Source: Variovorax sp. dw_308 (GTDB lineage Bacteria; Pseudomonadota; Gammaproteobacteria; Burkholderiales; Burkholderiaceae_C). Taken from it: a DNA stretch of 64,000 nucleotides. Where the stretch lies: positions 434,001 to 498,000 of the forward strand of contig NZ_JAATOM010000002.1 of assembly GCF_019207085.1 (NCBI RefSeq), read 5' to 3'. Under the pieces are notes generated by a model. That model did no database searches. It was not told the DNA's origin and saw nothing but the letters and a program-made list of their open reading frames with translations. The first letter of the stretch is position 1. Each line of letters opens with the position of its first letter. Made by a program: the position numbers and the translations under genes. Positions 33,757 to 43,792 of the stretch are shown here, in pieces.

Positions 33757-34727
33757 TCGTCCCGCATGCCGGTCGCCTTGACCACTGCGCCAAGGCGAGC
33801 GCGCTCTTCATCGACGAACTTGACGAAGCTGGCGCGCGTACCGCCGATGGGCTCGATGCCGACCTTCTTGAGCCGCTCGATCACTTCGGGCGATTTCATC
33901 GTCTTGTCGACCGCCGCGCTCATCTTGTCCAGGATCGCCGGTGGCGTTCCGGCCGGCGCATGGATGCCGGCCCAATGCGCGATGCGTATGTCGCCGAAGC
34001 CCTGCTCGGTGGCGGTGGAGAGTTGCGGATAGGCGGCAATGCGGGTGGTCCAGGTGTCGGCCAGGGCCTTGAGCTTGCCGCTCGTGATGTAGGGCAAGGC
34101 GACGATGCTGGCCTCGGAGGTCGCATCGACCTGCTTGCCGATCACCGCGGTGATCGACTCGGAGCCGCTCTTGTAGGGGACGAAGTCGAGCTTGGCCGAG
34201 TATTTGGTCTGCAGGATGCCGCCCACGAAGTGCGGCGTGCTGCCGGTGCCCGCGGTGGCCCAGTGGAAGCCCTGCCCTTCCTTCGACGCAGCGATGAATT
34301 CCTTCAGGTCCTTGTAGGGCGCATCCGCCGCGACCAGCACCACGGAGGGCGCGAGGCCGATCATGACGACCGGCGTCAGGTCGCTGTCCTTGTAGGGCAG
34401 GCTCTTCTTGATCATGCTGTTGGACACGACGCCTGCTGCGCTCACCAGGAAGGTGTAGCCGTCAGGCGCAGACTTGGCCACGATGTCCGCCCCGAGGCTG
34501 GTGCCGCCGCCGGGCTTGTTCTCGATGATGACGGGCTGCCCCAGCGCCTTGGAGGCGCCCTCCGCGGCAATCCGCGCCATCAGGTCGTTCGCGCCGCCGG
34601 CCGAGAACGGCACGATCAGCCGTACCGGCTTGGTCGGCCAGGCGGGCGGGGTTTGCGCGAATGCGCTGTGGCTGTTTGCGGCAATGGCCAGCGCGCAGCA
34701 GAAACCGATGCGAAAGGTGGGGGTCAT
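33753..34727 (-). CDS. Bug-family tripartite tricarboxylate transporter substrate-binding protein
   Basis: This 324-residue periplasmic receptor has a signal peptide (MTPTFRIGFCCALAIAANSH through AFA) and the Bug signature sequences WPTKPVRLIVPFSAGGANDL, VIIENKPGGG and WATAGTGSTPHF. Such proteins capture carboxylates, and many are orphans without transporter genes, as here. The adjacent, now truncated PEP mutase/isocitrate lyase-type gene suggests the ligand was a 2- to 6-carbon acid. ATG 34727 was chosen as the signal peptide start. Confidence 0.92.
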   Translation of the reverse strand: MTPTFRIGFCCALAIAANSHSAFAQTPPAWPTKPVRLIVPFSAGGANDLMARIAAEGASKALGQPVIIENKPGGGTSLGADIVAKSAPDGYTFLVSAAGVVSNSMIKKSLPYKDSDLTPVVMIGLAPSVVLVAADAPYKDLKEFIAASKEGQGFHWATAGTGSTPHFVGGILQTKYSAKLDFVPYKSGSESITAVIGKQVDATSEASIVALPYITSGKLKALADTWTTRIAAYPQLSTATEQGFGDIRIAHWAGIHAPAGTPPAILDKMSAAVDKTMKSPEVIERLKKVGIEPIGGTRASFVKFVDEERARLGAVVKATGMRDE

Positions 34728-34976
34728 GGGGCGAGGTCTCCGTAGGGTCGTTGCTTTGGGGAAGAGCAAGTGTCGGTCCGCGCATCCATCTTCGGAACCG
34801 CTATTTCTGTTGAGTTTCCATAAGTGCTCGTTATGACGACTTGGGGGGCAAGGCTGCGGACGGGTGCACGGCGCGGATGTTGGTGGGGACGACGAAGCGC
34901 CAATGGCTGACAGAAAGTCATCGTCGGAGGCGCAAGGATGCGCAAGGACATCCCTCCGTGAACCAATGGAAAGCCG

Positions 34977-35987
34977 ATGGCTACCAAGCGCACCACCAAG
35001 ACCGCCAAGGCCGCCTCCAAGGCCGCCTCAAAGACCACCGCCAAGGCCGCCCCCAAGGCAAGCCGCAACCCCGACGCCGGCAAGGCCCCAACTTCGACCC
35101 GCTCGTTGTGGAAAGGGGCCATCAGCTTCGGCCTGGTGCATGTGCCCATCGCGCTGTACTCGGCCACCGACGAAAGCGACCTCGACTTCAAGATGCTCGA
35201 CAAGCGATCGATGGACCCGGTGGGCTACAAGCGCATCAACAAGAAGAGCGGCAAGGAGGTGGCGATGGCGGACATCGTCAAGGGGATCGAATGGGAGGAT
35301 GGGCGCTTCGTGCTGCTCTCGCGCGAAGAGATCGAGCGCGCCTATCCCAAGACGACGCAGACCATCGAGATCGAGGCCTTCGTTCCCATCGACGACATCC
35401 CCTTCGTCTACCTCGAGAAGCCCTACTACACGGCGCCGGTCAATCGCGGGCAGAAGGTCTACGCGCTGCTTCGCGAAGCCCTGGCGGCCACGCGCAAGGT
35501 GGGCGTCGCGAAGGTCGTCATTGCCAACAAGCAGCATCTGGCGCTGCTGATGCCGTGCGGCCCGGCGCTCGTGCTCAACCTGCTGCGCTGGGGCGGCGAG
35601 ATCCGGTCATGGGAGGCACTGCAGTTGCCGCCGCAGGGCGTCGAGGCTGCCGGCATCAAGCAAGGCGAGATGACGATGGCCACGCAACTCATCGATGAAA
35701 TGAGCGCGAGCTGGAGCGCCGACCAGTTCCGCGATTCGTTTCATGCCGAGATCATGAAACTGGTCGAGACCAAGGCCTCGGCGGGCCACGTGGAACAGGT
35801 GGAGAAGATCGAGGCGTCTCCCGCCGGTACGCCGGGCAGCGGGAACGTGGTCGACCTGACCGAGTTGCTGCAGCGCAGCCTGGGCAAGAAGGCCGCTGCG
35901 CAGCCCGCAGCCAAAGCCAAGGCGCCGGCCGCGAAGGCGCCTGCCGCAAAGAAGTCGCGCAAGCCGGCCCAACGGAAGGCGGCTTAG
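34977..35987 (+). CDS. ku: Non-homologous end-joining protein Ku
   Basis: This 336-residue bacterial Ku homodimer subunit rings broken DNA ends and recruits LigD. The core begins RSLWKGAISFGLVHVPIALY and contains the bridge region and LPCGPALVL-like core sequence. Lysine/alanine-rich tails occur at both ends (about 1-30 and 300-336), with the C-terminal tail longer than in many species; such tails promote end threading and DNA binding. No ligD lies in the window. It converges on the RecQ-like gene with a hairpin between them. Confidence 0.95.
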   Translation: MATKRTTKTAKAASKAASKTTAKAAPKASRNPDAGKAPTSTRSLWKGAISFGLVHVPIALYSATDESDLDFKMLDKRSMDPVGYKRINKKSGKEVAMADIVKGIEWEDGRFVLLSREEIERAYPKTTQTIEIEAFVPIDDIPFVYLEKPYYTAPVNRGQKVYALLREALAATRKVGVAKVVIANKQHLALLMPCGPALVLNLLRWGGEIRSWEALQLPPQGVEAAGIKQGEMTMATQLIDEMSASWSADQFRDSFHAEIMKLVETKASAGHVEQVEKIEASPAGTPGSGNVVDLTELLQRSLGKKAAAQPAAKAKAPAAKAPAAKKSRKPAQRKAA

Positions 35988-35988
35988 G

Positions 35989-36014
35989 CAGCCCGCAGCC
36001 AGGGAGGCGGGCTG
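35989..36014. terminator. Hairpin between convergent ku and recQ-like genes
   Basis: A perfect 8-bp stem (CAGCCCGC and GCGGGCTG) with a 10-base loop starts two bases after the ku stop and ends just before the recQ-like stop. On the plus strand it is followed by TTGCCTTC. The position suits a bidirectional terminator, though the T-run is poor. Confidence 0.5.
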
Positions 36015-36020
36015 TTGCCT

Positions 36021-37817
36021 TCACCCCCCGAGCGCCAGGCTGCGAGCCGCGCCGCGCCCACGCACCGGCCGCACGAAATCCGGATGAAACGAACGCTTGC
36101 TGCCATCGGCAAATTCGATGTCGACCGCCAGCGCGTCCGCAGCCACGACCTGCCCCACGCCGTAGCGCTTGACGCGCACCGAGGCCTGCGGCAGGAAGAT
36201 CGCATTGGCGCACGGCGCCGCCTCCGTCGCAGCGTCATCTGCCCGGGCAGGCGCACGCGCCTGCGCCTCGATCAGCGCGATGCGCCTGCAGTTGTCGCAG
36301 GCGCCGCAGCGCTCGCGGGGCACCTCGCCTTCCAGGTGCGCCAGCATCAACTGCCAGCGGCAAGACCCGGCCTGGGCATAGAAGACTATGCCCTCCAGCG
36401 CCGCCTGGTCGTTTTCGCGCCTGGCGCGGTAGCTCGCGAGCATCTCGTGCATCACCTCCGTGCCCACGGCCGGGCGCAGCAGCTTGAGGCTGCCGTCCGC
36501 CGACTGCTTGACGACACGGCGCTGCCGCAGCAATGCCAGCGCCACCTGGACCTTGCCGCGCGGCGCATTCACTTCGGCCTGCAGGCTGGGCAGCGTCCAG
36601 CCGGAGGCATCGGGAGCTTGTTCGCGCAACGCGGCATAGATGCCGTCGAGTTCCTTCGCGTCCGGATAGCGACCGGCCATGAAGAACTGCTGCACGGCCT
36701 TGTCGCGTCGCAGGTAGAGAAGGATGCAGTCGGCCGGTTCGCCGTCGCGCCCTGCCCGGCCCGATTCCTGGTAATAGCTGTCGAGCCCGCCGGGCATCTG
36801 GTAGTGCACGACGAAGCGGATGTCGGGCTTGTCGATGCCCATGCCGAAGGCGTTGGTCGCGACCATCACCCGCACGCTGCCTGCCATGAAGGCGTCCTGG
36901 GCCTGGCGCCGCTCGCCGGCACTGCGGCCACCGTGGTAGAGCGCCACCGACTCCCCGGCCTCTCGTAGCGCATCGTGCACTTCCTCGACCGCCTTGATCG
37001 TGGCCGCATAGACGATGCCGCTGCCGGCAAGGCTCTTCGCCAGCGCCATCACGCGCTCCCGCTTGTGCGCTTCGCTCGTGAGCTGTTCGACGGCATAGCG
37101 CAGGTTCGGCCGGAAGGTGCCGGTGTCGAGCCAGCCCGCCCGCGGGATGCCCAGGCGCGCCATCACATCGCGCGCCACCGCTTCCCCTGCAGTGGCCGTG
37201 AGCGCCAGCACGGGCGGCTTGCCCAGCGCCTGCCAGGCCGACTCGATCTCGAGGAAGGCGGGGCGGAAGTCGTGTCCCCATTGCGAGATGCAATGCGCCT
37301 CGTCCACCACCAGCAAGGCATTCGACCCGGCTTGCAGCAGCGCCATGAAGTCCTTGTCAGCGAGGCGTTCGGGGGTGGTCAGCACGACGCGGGCGCTGCC
37401 GTCCGCGATCGCCGCCTCCGCCGCGTCGACCTCGGCGGCCGTGCACTGGCTGTTGAGTTCTACCGCCGGCACGCCGCGCGCCTTGAGCTTCCCGCACTGG
37501 TCCTTCATCAGCGCGATGAGGGGCGACACGACGATGGTGCGGCCGTCGAGCAACATCGCCGGCAACTGGTAGCAGAGGGACTTGCCCGCGCCGGTAGGCA
37601 TCACGGCCAGGGTGGAGCGCCCTTCGAGCGTCCGGGCGATCACTTCCTGCTGCCCCGGGCGCAGGCGTCGCAGGCCGAAGACCTTGCGCAGCACGCGCTG
37701 CACCGCGGGCAGCTCGCGCGGATCCCGAGCGGGAAGCCTCGACTTGCCGGCAGCCACCGCCTGGAAGCGCGTCACTCCCCGGGCCGCTTCCACTTCGTCG
37801 TCACGTTCCTTGCCCAT
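36021..37817 (-). CDS. RecQ-family ATP-dependent DNA helicase
   Basis: This 598-residue 3'-5' helicase has Walker A in [17 protein letters not shown], the DEAH box in [17 protein letters not shown], helicase motif VI in [15 protein letters not shown], a RecQ zinc-binding region with GACDNC, and a C-terminal segment in place of a typical HRDC domain. It is shorter in the RQC/HRDC part than E. coli RecQ, so it is RecQ-like and may not be the main RecQ. Likely roles are repair and fork processing. It converges on ku. Confidence 0.9.
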   Translation of the reverse strand: MGKERDDEVEAARGVTRFQAVAAGKSRLPARDPRELPAVQRVLRKVFGLRRLRPGQQEVIARTLEGRSTLAVMPTGAGKSLCYQLPAMLLDGRTIVVSPLIALMKDQCGKLKARGVPAVELNSQCTAAEVDAAEAAIADGSARVVLTTPERLADKDFMALLQAGSNALLVVDEAHCISQWGHDFRPAFLEIESAWQALGKPPVLALTATAGEAVARDVMARLGIPRAGWLDTGTFRPNLRYAVEQLTSEAHKRERVMALAKSLAGSGIVYAATIKAVEEVHDALREAGESVALYHGGRSAGERRQAQDAFMAGSVRVMVATNAFGMGIDKPDIRFVVHYQMPGGLDSYYQESGRAGRDGEPADCILLYLRRDKAVQQFFMAGRYPDAKELDGIYAALREQAPDASGWTLPSLQAEVNAPRGKVQVALALLRQRRVVKQSADGSLKLLRPAVGTEVMHEMLASYRARRENDQAALEGIVFYAQAGSCRWQLMLAHLEGEVPRERCGACDNCRRIALIEAQARAPARADDAATEAAPCANAIFLPQASVRVKRYGVGQVVAADALAVDIEFADGSKRSFHPDFVRPVRGRGAARSLALGG

Positions 37818-37862
37818 GAAGTCTCCTTGACCATCTGCCGGGCCGCCCGGTATGGCGGCAAG

Positions 37863-38816
37863 TCAAGATAGATCGCGCGGCGGGTCGCCGCGTGGGAGCG
37901 CCGTGGGCGCTTGCGTCGGACAGGGCCGCGTGGCCTCCGGCCGCAAGCGCTGGAACTTCTTGCGCAGCACCGCATTGATCTCGGCGCCGAAGATCAAGGT
38001 AGTGGCGCTGATGTAGAGGAACACCAGCGTCGCGACCATGCCGGCGAAGCTCCCGTAGAGCAGCGCCAGCTTGCCGGCGGTGCGCAGCGTGTACGACAGC
38101 GTGGCGGCGGCCACCACCCACAGCGCCGCGCCGGCCACCGCGCCGGGCACCACCGTCAGCAGCCGCTGCCGGATGTCGGGCAACCAGCCGTACAGCAGCG
38201 CATAAAGGGCCGTCAGCGCCAGGAAGGCGGAGCCGTAGCGCACGCTGTTGCGCAGCCACACGGTCTCCTGCCCCGCACCCACGTTGGACTCGAGCAGCCG
38301 CCACACGTAAGGCGCGATGATCACCGAGCTGAACGAGGCCAGGATGCCGGCGCCCACGATGACCGTGAACAACGTGACCTTGATGCGCGCCCGCCAGAAA
38401 GGCAGGCCGCGCTTGATGCCGTAGGCCCGGTTGAGGGCCGATCGCACCGCCTGCATGCCCGACGATGCGGTCCACAAGGTGGCCAGCACGCCGATGGTCA
38501 GCAGCGCCTGGTTGCGCTGGCCCAGCACCTGGTGGACGACCGGCTGCAGCGCGTCGCGCACCACCTGCGGCGCGTAGCCCAGGACCCGGTCGGCCAGCGC
38601 GGCCGCGTCGCCGGGCTGCCCCACGAAGCCGGCGGCCGCCGACAGCAGGAGCAGCAGCGGAAACATCGCCAGCACCGAGGAGAAGGCGAGGCTGCCGGCC
38701 TGGTTGGCGCTCTGGTGCAGGATGTAGTTGCGGATGGCCAGCAGGATCACATTGAGGCCCGGCGTGTTGAATGCCGCATGCCGCGCAGACCGCCACGCAT
38801 CGCCGAGGCCGCTCAT
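37863..38816 (-). CDS. YihY/UPF0761-family inner membrane protein
   Basis: This 317-residue integral membrane protein has about six TM helices. Family marks include the N-terminal NQAGSLAFSSVLAMFPLLLLL and the C-terminal YGSFAGMVATLVFLYISATTLIFGAEINA. Members were once called RNase BN or BrkB; that ribonuclease assignment is no longer accepted and the function is unknown. It lies upstream of the recQ-like gene on the same strand with a 45-base gap. Confidence 0.88.
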   Translation of the reverse strand: MSGLGDAWRSARHAAFNTPGLNVILLAIRNYILHQSANQAGSLAFSSVLAMFPLLLLLSAAAGFVGQPGDAAALADRVLGYAPQVVRDALQPVVHQVLGQRNQALLTIGVLATLWTASSGMQAVRSALNRAYGIKRGLPFWRARIKVTLFTVIVGAGILASFSSVIIAPYVWRLLESNVGAGQETVWLRNSVRYGSAFLALTALYALLYGWLPDIRQRLLTVVPGAVAGAALWVVAAATLSYTLRTAGKLALLYGSFAGMVATLVFLYISATTLIFGAEINAVLRKKFQRLRPEATRPCPTQAPTALPRGDPPRDLS

Positions 38817-39046
38817 GGAAAGGCAAGCCGGGTCATCCCGCCCGCGGCGGCGAACTGGCGACGACGTTCATCGGACGCGACTGGGAAGGCAGCAAGGCGG
38901 GTGCCGGAAGAAGCATTCATGAGCCATCGACGATGCCGCGTCCGCAGGCGCGGGCCTGTGATCCAGCAGCCATTCCACCTGTGCGCCTTCACCCCGCTTC
39001 CTCGCGCTTCACCCCGCGCGATGCAGTGCGAAGGGCCGCGCCCGGA

Positions 39047-41026
39047 TCAACCCGTGGCGGACCGGCGCGCATCCGCCATCGCGCGGTCCAGGAAGGCCTC
39101 GAGTTCCTGGATCGAATACGGCTTCTGCAGCAGGGAGAAGCCGTGGTCGCCATCGACCGCCAGCACATGGCTGTAGCCGCTGGTCAGGACCACCGGCAGG
39201 TCGGGCCATCGATGGCGGATCTGCCGGCCCAGGTCGACGCCGTCCATCTCCGGCATCACGACGTCGGAGAACACCAGGTCGAACTTCTCGCGGCCTGCTT
39301 CCAGGATCTTCAGGGTCTCCTTCGCGCTTGCGGCGCGCGTGACCGAATGCCCCACCGCGCACAGGAGTCCTGAGGAGAACTGTCCGACCTCGTCGTTGTC
39401 TTCGACGAGAAGGATGGACAGTTCGAGCGCTTTGCGCGGTGCGGTGGCGGCGCCGTCCTGCGCGGCAGTGCCGACGCCGCCCGTCGCGCGGGGCAGGTAG
39501 AGCGTGAAGCAGGTGCCCTCCCCCACGCGGCTTTGCACGTCGATCTCGCCGCCGGACTGCTTGGCAAAGCCGTAGACCTGGCTCAGTCCCAGCCCGGTGC
39601 CCTTGGTCGCGGGCTTGGTCGTGAAGAAGGGCTCGAAGATGCGCCCGAGCGTGAGCGGCTCGATGCCGGAGCCGCTGTCCGAAATTGCAATCGCCACGAA
39701 AGCGCCCTTCAGGGCCGCATGGCGCCGGACCGGCGGGACTTCCTCCACGTTGGCGACCGAGATCTTCAGGGTGCCGCCCGTGGGCATGGCGTCTTTTGCG
39801 TTGATGACGATGTTCAGCAAGGCCGTGTCGAACTGGTTGGGGTCGGCCTGGGCGATATCCATCGGCGCGTCCAGCGCAAGTTCCACCTTCACCACGGCCC
39901 CGAGCATGGTCTCGATGACCTGCGCCATCGATCGCACGCGCTGCGCGATGCCGAAAGCCTCCGGCCGCAGCGGCTGCTGGCGGGCGAAGGCCAGCAACTG
40001 CTTGGTCAGCAGCGCCGCGCGATCCGCCGTCTCCGCGATCGCGCTGATGTAGCGCTCGCGACGCTCCTCGTCGGCGCCGCTCCTTCGAAGCAGTTCCACC
40101 GAGGACCGGATGATCGTCAGGAAGTTGTTGAAGTCATGCGCGACGCCGCCGGTGAGACGGCCGACGGCTTCGAGCTTCTGCGCATGCCCGAGCGCCTCGC
40201 GGGCGCGGTCCATCTCGTCCTGCGCCCTCTTGCGCTCCGTGATGTCGCGCGTGATCTTGGCAAAGCCGATGTGCCGGCCGGCCTCGTCGAAGATGGCGTC
40301 GATCACCACGTTGGCCCAGAAGCGCGATCCATCCTTGCGCACGCGCCAGGCCTCGGCCTCGTAGCGGTTTTCGGCCAGCGCCGTTTGCAGGGCCAGCGCG
40401 GGGACGCCCTTGCGCTGGTCCTCGGCCGTGTAGAAGCGCGAGAAATGCTGGCCCAGGATCTCGTGCGCGGTGTAGCCCTTGATCAACTGCGCGCCGGCGT
40501 TCCAGTTGGTCACCCGGCCGGCGGGGTCGAGCATGTAGATGGCGTAGTCGCGCACGCCTTCGACCAGCAGGCGGAAGCGTTGCTCGCTGGCATAGAGCGC
40601 CTGTTCGGAGAACTTGACCTGGGACAGGTCGCGCGTGATCTTCGCGTAGCCGATCAACTCGCCGCCCGGGCTCAGCACGGGCTCGATGTGCACGTTGGTC
40701 CAGAACCGGGTGCCGTCCTTGCGCACCCGCCAGCCCTCCGCCTCGAACTTGCCCTGCTCGCGGGCGAACTTCAGCGCGCGCGCCGGAAGACCGGTGGCAA
40801 CGTCCTCGGGCGTATAGAAGCGGGAGAAGTGCTGGCCGACGATCTCATCCGCGGCATAGCCCTTGAGCCGCTCCGCGCCGGTGTTCCAGCTGCTGACGTA
40901 TCCCTGCGCATCCAGCAGGTAGATCGCATAGTCCTTGATCGCGTTGACCAGCAGCTGGAACCGGTGATCGCCTGGAAGCGACACGGCAGTTTCATCGCGG
41001 TCAGGCTCCGATGCGGGGTCCATCAT
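39047..41026 (-). CDS. Double-PAS hybrid sensor histidine kinase
   Basis: This soluble kinase of about 659 residues has two near-identical PAS domains (about 20-140 and 150-275), both containing FSRFYT and the RVRKDG-S/T-RFW motif. They are followed by a HisKA domain with phospho-acceptor His in GGVAHDFNNFLT, an HATPase domain (NIVINAKDAMPTGG and GTGLGLSQVYGF), and a C-terminal receiver with Asp in LVFSDVVMPEMDG. No TM segments are present, so it senses a cytoplasmic signal. The PAS copies imply internal duplication. ATG 41026 is one of three closely spaced starts. No partner regulator is adjacent. Confidence 0.9.
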   Translation of the reverse strand: MMDPASEPDRDETAVSLPGDHRFQLLVNAIKDYAIYLLDAQGYVSSWNTGAERLKGYAADEIVGQHFSRFYTPEDVATGLPARALKFAREQGKFEAEGWRVRKDGTRFWTNVHIEPVLSPGGELIGYAKITRDLSQVKFSEQALYASEQRFRLLVEGVRDYAIYMLDPAGRVTNWNAGAQLIKGYTAHEILGQHFSRFYTAEDQRKGVPALALQTALAENRYEAEAWRVRKDGSRFWANVVIDAIFDEAGRHIGFAKITRDITERKRAQDEMDRAREALGHAQKLEAVGRLTGGVAHDFNNFLTIIRSSVELLRRSGADEERRERYISAIAETADRAALLTKQLLAFARQQPLRPEAFGIAQRVRSMAQVIETMLGAVVKVELALDAPMDIAQADPNQFDTALLNIVINAKDAMPTGGTLKISVANVEEVPPVRRHAALKGAFVAIAISDSGSGIEPLTLGRIFEPFFTTKPATKGTGLGLSQVYGFAKQSGGEIDVQSRVGEGTCFTLYLPRATGGVGTAAQDGAATAPRKALELSILLVEDNDEVGQFSSGLLCAVGHSVTRAASAKETLKILEAGREKFDLVFSDVVMPEMDGVDLGRQIRHRWPDLPVVLTSGYSHVLAVDGDHGFSLLQKPYSIQELEAFLDRAMADARRSATG

Positions 41027-41234
41027 GACTCTCTGTTGCCGATGCACTGAGAGTCTTGTCGATCGGGTCCCGGTGCATTCGTGGGGGAAGGCTGCATTGT
41101 CACTTGACTCCGGGAAGGCGTCGCCAGCGGCATCGCGGATCGGGCCGTTCTCCTACAGCCACCTGCGGCGTGCGCGGGCCTTGCCGGCCCGGTTCGTGCC
41201 CCTCGCGGCCGCCGCACCGCGTGCGCCTCTTCCT

Positions 41235-41861
41235 TCAGCGGATGCCTTCGCGCTGGGCGACCGAACGCCGGTCGCGCGACCAGACCTGCAGCAGGAAGTC
41301 GTGCTCCGCATGCACCACCAGGCGAGGCAGGCCGATCTCTCCAAGGATGGCGTGCACGCGTGCGGTGGACAGCGCACGCTCCTTGAAATCGGGACGCCAG
41401 TCACAGGCGACCAGGGTGGCGTTGGGCGCAAGCGTCGCCGAGCACAAGGCCGCGATCTGCTGCATGGCTTCGGTCTCGAGGAAGTAGCCGATTTCGCTGA
41501 GCACGACCAGTTCGAACGGTGCTTCCGCCACCGGCCAATCGACCGGTAGGTGGTGCCGCTCCACGCGCACGTTGGCCAGGCCGGCCGTGCGTCGCCGCGC
41601 GGCCTCCACCGCAGGGAGCGAGAAGTCGCTGGCCAGCACCGCGTCGCAGCGCCGGGCCAAGTCGAGGGTGAGCTCGGCCGCTCCGCACCCCGGCTCGTAG
41701 GCACTGCCGAAGCGTTCGCTCGGCAAGGAAGCCATCAGGATGGCGCGCTTGCGCTGCTCATACCAGCGATTGCGCAGGCCGTACGGGTCGTCGATCCCGG
41801 CGTAGAGCGCGTCGAAGTAGGCCTGGCGCTTGCCGGTCATTCCGCCCTCCACGTCCGTCAT
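41235..41861 (-). CDS. NodS-like SAM-dependent methyltransferase
   Basis: This 208-residue methyltransferase resembles NodS, the N-methyltransferase of Nod-factor synthesis. SAM-binding features are SAYEPGCGAAELTLDLARRC and VLSEIGYFLE, preceded by YAGIDDPYGLRNRWYEQRKR, which is typical of this group. Its start overlaps the PIG-L stop (ATGA). With a deacetylase next to it, methylation of a freed amine on a sugar is a reasonable inference by analogy with NodB/NodS. Confidence 0.85.
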   Translation of the reverse strand: MTDVEGGMTGKRQAYFDALYAGIDDPYGLRNRWYEQRKRAILMASLPSERFGSAYEPGCGAAELTLDLARRCDAVLASDFSLPAVEAARRRTAGLANVRVERHHLPVDWPVAEAPFELVVLSEIGYFLETEAMQQIAALCSATLAPNATLVACDWRPDFKERALSTARVHAILGEIGLPRLVVHAEHDFLLQVWSRDRRSVAQREGIR

Positions 41862-42625
41862 GTGAACAGCACCTCGAAGGGACGCGCGGCCCGCGCCACC
41901 GTGCTCGCGCGCAGCACCGGGCCGGCGCCCGTGGAAGGGTCGCCGCGCAGCTGGCTTTCGAAGGCCTGCGTGGCAAGGCGCTTGCGCTTCGACGCATCGG
42001 CATCGAGCCCGAGCATGCGTGCGCGTGGCCACGGAATGCGAGGATCGCCGGGCCGCGCCCAATGCCATGCCCACACCGGCACTTCGACCATGCGCGCATT
42101 GATGCGCGCCGCGGCGTCGGCGCAGGCTGCGCCAGTGGCCTCGTGGTCCGGATGACCGTCGAGGCGCCAGGTCGTGAAGAGGGTGTCGCCGGGCCGCAGC
42201 AAGGGAAGCAGTGCATCCGCGAGCCGCGAACCCAGCGCCTGCAAGCCGCCATCGGGCAGGCCCAGCCTTACGGGAGCCTGCGGCACGCCGAGGCGCCGTA
42301 GCGCACGAAGGCTCTCCTGCGGGCGGATACGCGCGAGGTCCAGCGCCGACCATCGCGTCGAACCCCGGTGGCTCGCCGTGCCATCCGTGACCGCGATGAT
42401 GCAGATCTGCCGCCGCAACGCGGCGAGCCGGGCCAGCAGTCCGCCCACGGCGAGCACTTCGTCATCCGGATGCGGAGCGACAACGACCGCGCGTGCGCCT
42501 TCCGGCACCAGCGTCCCGGCTGTCGCGGCAGGCATGCCGGCCGAACGGAGCCACGGCAACCAGTCATGCTCCGGCGTGCCTTCGCTCGCGTCGATGCGTC
42601 GCGCCTCGTCCATCAGAGCAGCCAT
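41858..42625 (-). CDS. PIG-L/LmbE-family deacetylase
   Basis: This 255-residue zinc-dependent N-deacetylase carries the metal motif VVVAPHPDDEVLAVGG and the second metal site in RLDGHPDHEATG. Relatives deacetylate GlcNAc-inositol, GlcNAc-malate or antibiotic glycosides. It overlaps the acyl-CoA dehydrogenase upstream by 13 bases and the methyltransferase downstream by 4, so the three genes form one translational unit. Confidence 0.88.
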   Translation of the reverse strand: MAALMDEARRIDASEGTPEHDWLPWLRSAGMPAATAGTLVPEGARAVVVAPHPDDEVLAVGGLLARLAALRRQICIIAVTDGTASHRGSTRWSALDLARIRPQESLRALRRLGVPQAPVRLGLPDGGLQALGSRLADALLPLLRPGDTLFTTWRLDGHPDHEATGAACADAAARINARMVEVPVWAWHWARPGDPRIPWPRARMLGLDADASKRKRLATQAFESQLRGDPSTGAGPVLRASTVARAARPFEVLFT

Positions 42626-43665
42626 GCGCCGGGCGGCGCCTCCGTCACGCCCTGGCCCAGCGCGGCGAGGTCGCGCTCCGCGTGGCTCTGGCGCAGGTAG
42701 ACGGGCAAGTCGGCCATGGCACGCGCAAAGCGTTCATTGCGGCACAGCGGGCCGGCGCCCAGCGCACGGCCGGCGTGCCGCATGACCTGGTCGGCCGCGG
42801 CCTCCACGACCAATCGCGCGCGAAGGGCCAGGGCCTGGGCGTTGGCGCCCGGCTGCGCATCGATGATCGTGGCCGCCTCGCGCAGCACTGCCGCGGCGCT
42901 GCCCATCGCGACATCGATGGCGCCCAGGTGCGCCAGGCGGTGCGGATCCTTCGCACTGCGGCTAAGCTCGCGCGCCGTGTTCGCGATGCCCAGGGCGCCG
43001 CCGTACCAGCACGCCGCAATGCCGGCGCCGCCGTGCCAGAAGCCAGGGCGCCGCGTGTAGTCGCCGGGCGCGCCGAGTTGCACGCCACGCGCATCGGCGA
43101 ATCGAACGTCCACGCTGTGGCTTGCCGCCATGCCGACCGCCTGCCAGCCCTGGTCCGTCACATTCACGCCCTCCTGCGCCATGGCAACGGCCGCGAGACA
43201 AGGCTCACCCGCTTCGTTCCAGCCGCTGACGACCGCATGGGTGACGCTGGCCGCGCCGGAGCACCAGGCCTTGGTGCCGTCGATGCGGATCTCCTGGCCA
43301 TTGCCTTCGGGCCGGAAGGCCAGTCGTGCGTCGGGTGGTTCGGCGCACCAGGTGCCCCAGCGCGAGCCGGCCGGCGCCGGCGGGCCGCCCAACTCGGCCA
43401 GGATGGCGAGCGCATCGGTGTGCCCTTCGAACAGCTTGATCAACGACAGGTCGAGCGCGGCCACGGCGGCGAGTGCACGCCAGCGCGCCAGCGTCTGGCC
43501 GGAGCCGGGCAGCGGCAGATCGTCGAGGCCGGCGGCCACCAGGTGGGCGAGTGCCAGCGATCGGCCATGCGCCTCGTGCAGGGCCGCGAGCCCTCCGCTT
43601 GTGCTCGCCGTATTGCCGGCCGAAGCAGGGTCCTTGTCTTGAAGCGGAGCTGAGGCGATGCGCAT
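42613..43665 (-). CDS. Acyl-CoA dehydrogenase-like flavoprotein
   Basis: This protein of about 350 residues has the acyl-CoA dehydrogenase fold. The middle beta domain includes IRIDGTKAWCSGAASVTHAVV and the C-terminal helical domain includes LGAIDVAMGSAAAVL. The usual catalytic Glu loop is hard to place, and the protein is shorter than fatty-acid oxidation enzymes (about 380), so the substrate may be atypical. ATG 43665 was chosen; GTG/ATG codons up to 43719 are possible. It is the first gene of the acyl-CoA dehydrogenase, PIG-L and methyltransferase set. Confidence 0.8.
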   Translation of the reverse strand: MRIASAPLQDKDPASAGNTASTSGGLAALHEAHGRSLALAHLVAAGLDDLPLPGSGQTLARWRALAAVAALDLSLIKLFEGHTDALAILAELGGPPAPAGSRWGTWCAEPPDARLAFRPEGNGQEIRIDGTKAWCSGAASVTHAVVSGWNEAGEPCLAAVAMAQEGVNVTDQGWQAVGMAASHSVDVRFADARGVQLGAPGDYTRRPGFWHGGAGIAACWYGGALGIANTARELSRSAKDPHRLAHLGAIDVAMGSAAAVLREAATIIDAQPGANAQALALRARLVVEAAADQVMRHAGRALGAGPLCRNERFARAMADLPVYLRQSHAERDLAALGQGVTEAPPGAWLL

Positions 43666-43792
43666 CGCTCCAAGCGTAGAGCCCGCGCCCGCGCGCATCG
43701 TCGGCGCATGCGTTCGCATGCTGTAGGAGAAGGAAGCGCCTCGGCTGCCGGCTACAGAACAGGTTTCTCCATTCCGCGAAGGAGTGGTGCGG

